Source: Nageia nagi
Taxonomy: Eukaryota; Pinophyta
Direction of reading: 5' to 3'
DNA length: 64,000 nucleotides
Assembly: GCA_050084985.1 (NCBI GenBank)
Contig: JBITNC010000001.1
Span: forward strand, 211,792,001 to 211,856,000
This document shows, one piece after another, positions 58,400 through 64,000 of this stretch. Position numbers and translations under genes: made by a program. How positions within the stretch are numbered: position 1 is the stretch's first letter; the number at the start of each line of letters is the position of its first letter. The notes beneath the pieces were generated by a model, which did not search any database, was not told the DNA's origin, and saw only the letters and a list, made by a program, of their open reading frames with translations.

Positions 58400-59165
58400 C
58401 ACTCTGGAATATGTCTTCAACTCCTATAGACCTGCATCTCCAATTATGCCATTCCCACTATGACAGTTTGGCAGGTTATACATAGAATAGGTTTTTGGGA
58501 AGGTTTTATCATTCTCCATGAAAATCCTCATACCACTTTGTGCCATATCAGAAGTGGAATACAATCTCTGCACCTTATTGTCATATTATCTCTTAGACGT
58601 GTAAATGCAATTTCATGGATAGAAAGGATCACTGATCATGAATAAATTCAGAGGTTTACGATAGAGTTTCTATTTCTTATTGTTGTATTGTGAGTACCTC
58701 AGTATACCAAAAGCAAATATCAAAGCATTAGAAGAAGGTATGGATATCCATCAATCAATTGTCGAAAATAGTTTTCTATCACATATCAAGGTTGAGAGTG
58801 CCTTGTTAGATGTGGTGTAAAATGCCTGAATGAAATCCTATCTCAAGGTATGAAATGATTTCCTAAAATGCATAAAGTGGTGTTATAAGAAGACCCTAAA
58901 TACATTTAGTATATGCCATCGCAAGGTGTAGCCTACACCTAATAAGCTTTGCCAGCATATTTTTCTAATAGTCTCCATTAGGGGAGGTCCAAAAGTAGTC
59001 ATAGTTCTGTAAGTGTACAGGTTTGCAGAAGATGCTTTAAATGGATACGTTGGGATGACTCTTGAATTGATTAACAAAAGGCTTCATCAAAATGTAGTTT
59101 CATGGACTCCAAATATTATACCAGCATCATATGGTGCGGACACAGCACGATGAACTCCAAATGCA
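58400..59165 (+). pseudogene. PPR-repeat gene relic
   Basis: Fragment of a plant pentatricopeptide repeat gene (PLS-type; such proteins act in organelle RNA processing). Plus-strand pieces: NAISWIERITDHE (about 58600-58645), corresponding to N(V/A)ISW-AMI-GH; ALEEGMDIHQSIVENSFLSH with KVESALLDV (about 58725-58815), corresponding to the (A)L--G--IH--I---GF-S---V--AL-DMY motif; a KMPE-NPIS block (about 58820-58850); and a LHQNVVSWT block (about 59078-59108). Spacing between consecutive -SW- blocks is near that of PPR units. Stops and frame changes are frequent, and no target duplication or poly-A indicates retroposition. Confidence 0.62.
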
Positions 59166-61255
59166 AAATCGGTGTTGCATGATATGGAGGTAGCGAGATG
59201 AACTTCCAATGTAAAATTTGAGGTGCGTAGAGGCTACTTACTGGACCATATAATTATCTCGGTAAGACTATCCCTCTTATTCTTGTATTTGCTTAAAATA
59301 CATTTCTAGAGAGCCAATATAATATGATATCATTAAATGTAGAGTTAATTTATATTAACCCTTAGAATTGGACTTGCCACAATTTGAGTATAATCTGTAG
59401 AATATTATTAGGCTTTGTTCAAGTAGCTTTTGGTAATAAATAATAATATTTTAAAATTTATTTTTAAATATTATCAAGGTTCAAGTATTTAATTACTTCT
59501 AAGTAAATATATAGAGAAGGAAATGATTATTTGATACCTTTATTATGTTTAAATAGGTGTTAGATATTGTGGAATATTACTTATATATATTATATATATA
59601 TATATATATGAAAGATAACTTAAAGTGTTAAAGAATCTTGGTTTAAATGTTTCAAATTAGAGTAAGACTAGATTAAAGAGTTTCTAGTTTGCTATAAATT
59701 TCCAATTGGTATAATTAATGAAAGTATTCTTATGCTTAACATGCTAATTGATTGAAGAGAAAAATTATAGGGAGGTTTAAGTTTTAGATTATAATTCGAA
59801 CCTCTATTAAGCATTTAATCTTCCTCTTAAAAGTATGTTTGGCTTATGGGAGTGCCTTTCACTAGAATTATTTATAAGTTTTATTTATCCTTTTAAATAT
59901 ATATATTGTGAATTTCTTGGAATAAAATAATTATTTTGGATTTAGGAATAAGATAGTTCCATGTATCCATAATGAGTGTTCTAAGGAATGATATGTTCAA
60001 ATAGTTTGAATAGGCTTTAGATTTTAACATTTTAATTTTAGTATTGATGTTAAGTTATTTATACACCACATATAAGCCATGATTATTTTAATAACAAGTT
60101 ATTGAATATAGTCATTAATGGTATTACTTTGATACATGAGATATAACTTAGGTTGCGCTTAATGGTTGATTTATGAATATTTATGTATGGTATATAGTAT
60201 TTTCATGCATATAGGGTTACCTTGTGTTTAGGTATGACTATGGTATTGCTTTATAACTATGTGTGGTTTCCTAATGCACTAGTTGAAACATTATATGTTA
60301 GGAACATTTATGATGCAATGTGGCATATTTTGGTATATTTTAGTAAGGGAACCATTTGAGAAGGTTGTATTCAATATGATTAGATTGAGATCCTTACTAT
60401 TATGAATCAATCCCATAGGAAAATGATAAGAATAAATGTTAATATTACTATTTGGGTATAATTATAGTACTCTTGCATGGTTATGGTTTTTCTTAAGTTA
60501 ATTTATTTACATATTCACTTGAGATGCATTTGTAGCATGTTGTAGTAAAGGATATATAACGGTAACATTGGGTTACTTTTATTTATTGATATCTTTACTA
60601 TTATAGATTATAGTCTTAGGATATTACAATAGGAACTTATTTTTTGAATGCTTCTATGTGGATTAATTATTACTCCATTATAGTGCACTAGGATGTTAGA
60701 TCCATGGAGTTTATCAGTGCACTTGGAAATGGGTTAATGAGATATTGTATTGTTATGCTCCATTGTATATGATATTGGTCCAAAAAGGATATAGCATTGT
60801 AATCGTATGTATTTGGTCATAGTTTCACATTATTCCATTGAAAAGAATCTAATATGATAGATGAAATCACATATTTGTTTAGGGTGTAACCCTATGTAAA
60901 ATAAGAACATATGCTTGCATTGAGGAAAGAATTGTAATATGTTTAATATAGTGATAATAAAATATGATTATTAAGTAGCATAGTTACCAAGGGCTTACCT
61001 AGAGTAGAAATGCCTAGGGTTTTTCTCGAGCTTAGCTCAAACACATGGTGTTATGGTTTCATATTATGGTTGGAATGTTTTGTGTTATTTTATTTTAGTT
61101 ATTTCGTACATTTATATGTTTATCATGATTATTGAAAATGTATGAGTAAAAAAAAGATTGTTTGGGTTCAATCAATAAGAATTCATGGTAAAGTTTATGC
61201 TTTGAGTGAAATAATTTAAAAATAAATGAACCTTATCACTTAACGTTTGACTAAG
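59166..61255. other. No recognisable gene
   Basis: AT-rich, with a (TA)n run at about 59583-59609. It could be the 3' LTR and 3' region of minus-strand element J, whose coding tail ends just to the right. No LTR ends or second copy are visible in the window to prove it. Confidence 0.35.
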
Positions 61256-64000
61256 CTTAAGAGGTTAGGAGAAAAATTTTGTTGTTGAGATTTTTGATCT
61301 CTTACATCAATGGCCACTAGATCTGCTATCTTCAAGTTGGCAAAATCTAAAACATGTGAAGGATGATAAACATATTTCCTAAGTAGAGATATGTGAAAGA
61401 CATCATGAATATTTGACAGTGTGAGTGGTAGGCAAGACTATAGGAAATTAGACTTATCTTTCCTATAACTTCAAAAGTCCCTACAAATTATGGATCCAAT
61501 TTAGTATACTTAATGGCACTTTTCATAGGTTGAAACCATAAGAATACTTTGACACCCATACATAGTTCTCATGAAGTTCTTTTCAAATCATCATAACTCT
61601 TTTAATTATCGAATGTTACTTAAGCCCTTTTTGAATCATTTTGAGTTGTTTCTCCATTTCCTTTAAATGATCCAATCTGATTACTACTTGATCTTCTAGA
61701 TTATCCCATGATATTGGAGTCCTAAACTTCCTTCCATATAGCACCTTGAAAGGTTTCATCTCCAAAGATGAGTGATAGGAGTTATTATAAGCGAACTCAA
61801 CCAAGTACAAGCAGTTTTCCCATTTTTTTCTTAGTTCAAACAATACATTTGTAGTATGTATTCAAGGACCCTATTAACTTGTTCAATTTCATCATCCATT
61901 TAGGGATGCTAGGTTGAACTCATATTAAGTTTGGTTCCCACCATTTGGTGTAAAGTTCTTCAAAACTGAGAAGTAAACTTAGGATCCTTATAAAAAACTA
62001 TTACTTTAGGAAACCCATGTAATCAAACAATCTCTTTGATAAATTTATGTGCAATAGTTGGTGCATCATCCATACTATTACCAAGAATAAAGTGAGCCAC
62101 TTTGGTGAGATAATCAATCATAACAAAGATGACATCCTGTTGAAATCTTATTTTAGGTAAACAAACAATGAAATCCATTTATATCATTTTCTATTTTTAT
62201 GTAGGAATATTGTGTGTCTATGAAATTCTACTTGGATCTTGATTCTCTACCTTAACCTATTTATATTCCAAGAATTTAGTTACAAACTCATTAACATATC
62301 TCTTCATTCCACACCAATAAAAAATCTTTTTGAGATTTTCTCTCATTTTCACATCATTGGGATGAGTAGAAATAGGTAATTGATGTGCTTCTCATAAGAT
62401 TATTTTTCAAATACCACCAATATATAGAACAACAAGCACAAAAATCCACCCTTATACTCAAAATCTTACATTGAAGGATAATATTTTTCAATTTATCACT
62501 AATCCTAAGATAATATAGATCATTATTTTAAGACTCTTTCACCTGATCTAACAAGCCAAAATGACTTTTAGTCATAGCCATAAGATGTCTATGTCTAATT
62601 AAATCATCTGCAACTTTATTTTCATGACCCTTGATATACTTTATTCCAAATTCATATTTAGCCAAGAACTCCATCCATCTTCTTTGATGTGCATTAAGAT
62701 CATTCTAGATGAAAATATAGTTTAAACTTTGATGATCCAAATTAAGTTCAAAAGATCGCCCTAACAAATAATATCTCCAAACCTTAAGTGTGAGAATAAT
62801 GGAAATCAATTTGAGATCATGTGTAGCATAATTCATTTCATGAATCTTTAACTTTTGGGACTCAAATGCTACAAGTATATCATTTTGAGATAATACACCT
62901 CCTAATACAAGTAAATAAGCATTAATACATACTATGAAATATCTAAATGGATTTGGTATAGAAAGTATTAGAGTAATTGTTAGCTTTTCCTTAAGGATTT
63001 CAAAGGCTTTTTCACATTTTTTAGTCCATTTAAATGCTTGATTATTTTTTTGGAGACTTATAATAGGATTTTCTATTCTAGAAAAATCCTTTACAAAATG
63101 TTGATAATATCTTGCAAGACCTATAAAAATTCTCACTTTTGTTGCATTGGTTGGAGCAGGTCAACTCATGATGGATTCAATCATTTTAGTATCTATGAAT
63201 ACATCATTTGTTAAAATTACATGTTCGATATATTAAACTTGAGGTACATAAAACTCACACTTGGAAAGTTTTTCAAAGAGTTGGTGTTTTCTCAGTACTA
63301 CTAATACTTTCCTAAGAAGATATTCATATTCATCCTTACTTCTTTATTAAATCAATATATCATCTAGAAATACCCAAATAAATTTATCCATGTACTCATA
63401 AAAAATATTGTTCATAAGATTCATGAATGCAATAGGTGCATTGGTCAATCCAAAGGGAAGCACTATAAACTCATAATGACCATTTTTGGTTTTAAAAGCT
63501 ATTTTGTGTATGTTTGAACTTTTGATGCTTAATTTGTGATAATTGGATCTTAAGTTAATTTTTGATAATATGGATAGATCCTTAATTTGGCCAAACAAAT
63601 CATCGATTCTTGGTAGAGGGTACCTTTTTTTAATCATGACTTTGTTAAGTATTCAATAATTTATGCATAACCTCATAGATCCATTTTTCATCTTAATAAA
63701 AAGGATATGGTGACATACTTAACTTAATTAAACTCTTTTTCGATAAGTCCTAAAGTTGTACCTTCAATTCTTGCATCTTGATTGTAGTCATCCTATAAGG
63801 TATTTTTGAAATAGGTTCAACAACAAGGATTAAATTAATTGAAAAATAAAATTCTCTTTTTGGAGGTAATCTTGGAAAATCATTAGAAAATACATCCCCA
63901 AATTCTTGTAAAAGAGGGTATTTTTGAAATATTTCTCTTTAGATTTATCTTTTCCTACTTCTTTAACTTTCACTATATAGATAAACTCATCTCTTCAAAT
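61256..64000 (-). pseudogene. Ty3/gypsy chromovirus J pol remnant, Tekay/Del-like (runs off window)
   Basis: Antisense pol. RT at 63347-63637: [33 protein letters not shown] active site. RNase H and connection at 62705-63136: GLARYYQHFVKDFSRI, AFKWTKKCEKAFEILKEKL, YATHDLKLISIILTLKVWRY. The zinc-binding and core integrase between about 61850 and 62350 is badly broken. The integrase C-terminal side at 61616-61843 has LVEFAYNNSYHSSLEMKPFK and VLYGRKFRTPISW. A GTFEVIGKISLISYSLAL-like block and NIHDVFHISLLRKYVYHPSH lie at about 61310-61450. The RYYQ, YGR--RTPI-W and HDVFHVS-LRKY wording is typical of the Tekay/Del branch. Gag and protease would lie beyond 64000. Confidence 0.86.

Noticed and set aside
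59583-59609. (TA)n run near 59600 as an LTR boundary of J
   Set aside because: No second copy, primer site or target duplication is visible in the window to support a boundary.
1016-64000. Integrated plant pararetrovirus (caulimovirid) sequence
   Set aside because: RT signatures come with integrase, LTRs, tRNA-Met primer sites and target duplications, or match copia/chromovirus wording. No movement-protein or caulimovirid layout was seen.

Overview
The window looks like intergenic DNA from a plant with a large, repeat-rich nuclear genome. It is AT-rich, has no intact cellular gene, and is built almost entirely from LTR retrotransposons of several ages inserted into one another. Plant markers are initiator-tRNA-Met type primer sites (TGGTATCAGAGC and decayed forms), plant Ty3/gypsy chromoviruses, Ty1/copia elements, a DUF4283-type LINE ORF1 relic, a PPR gene relic and a plant-mobile-domain relic. 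The style of the PPR relic and the old, mutated elements would fit a gymnosperm, but I cannot name the species.

Layout. Positions 97-513 hold a LINE ORF1 relic. From about 1016 a Ty1/copia element (I, + strand) begins, and three series of insertions cut it. First, gypsy element A (- strand, 2542-18806, TSD CTCTT) carries non-autonomous gypsy B (+, 5435-16951), which itself carries the youngest element C (+, 6773-12862, TSD ATCCA). C keeps a nearly complete gag-pol with one frameshift and two stops. Second, after the copia polypurine tract and LTR start, a gag-protease-only gypsy element E+ (19021-41530, TSD CATTT/CATAT) has an inverted relative E- (20258-26496, TSD ATTTG) inside its 5' LTR. 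Third, E+ also has Ty1/copia element F (29048-37541, TSD AATGT) inside its internal region. Copia I probably ends near 41840.

From about 41900 to 57420 the minus strand holds pieces of an old protein-coding sequence (K) that I read as a plant-mobile-domain (PMD) protein. It is cut by gypsy element G (-, 42303-48152, TSD GCATT/GTATT) and by element H (-, 48630-56331, TSD AAATT/AACTT). H has a Tat/Ogre-like gag but no pol. A decayed PPR gene lies at about 58400-59165, followed by about 2 kb without recognisable content. A minus-strand chromovirus pol (J, Tekay/Del-like) runs from about 61260 to the right edge.

How it fits together: C, A, G, F and J show or retain traces of complete gag-pol programmes. 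B, E and H carry gag, or gag plus protease, with no reverse transcriptase or integrase seen, so they would have depended on enzymes from elsewhere. Apart from C, which is close to intact, everything is clearly pseudogenised. Target-site duplications, LTR pairs, primer sites and polypurine tracts were read directly from the sequence. Element clade names and cellular-gene identities come from motif recognition without database searches.
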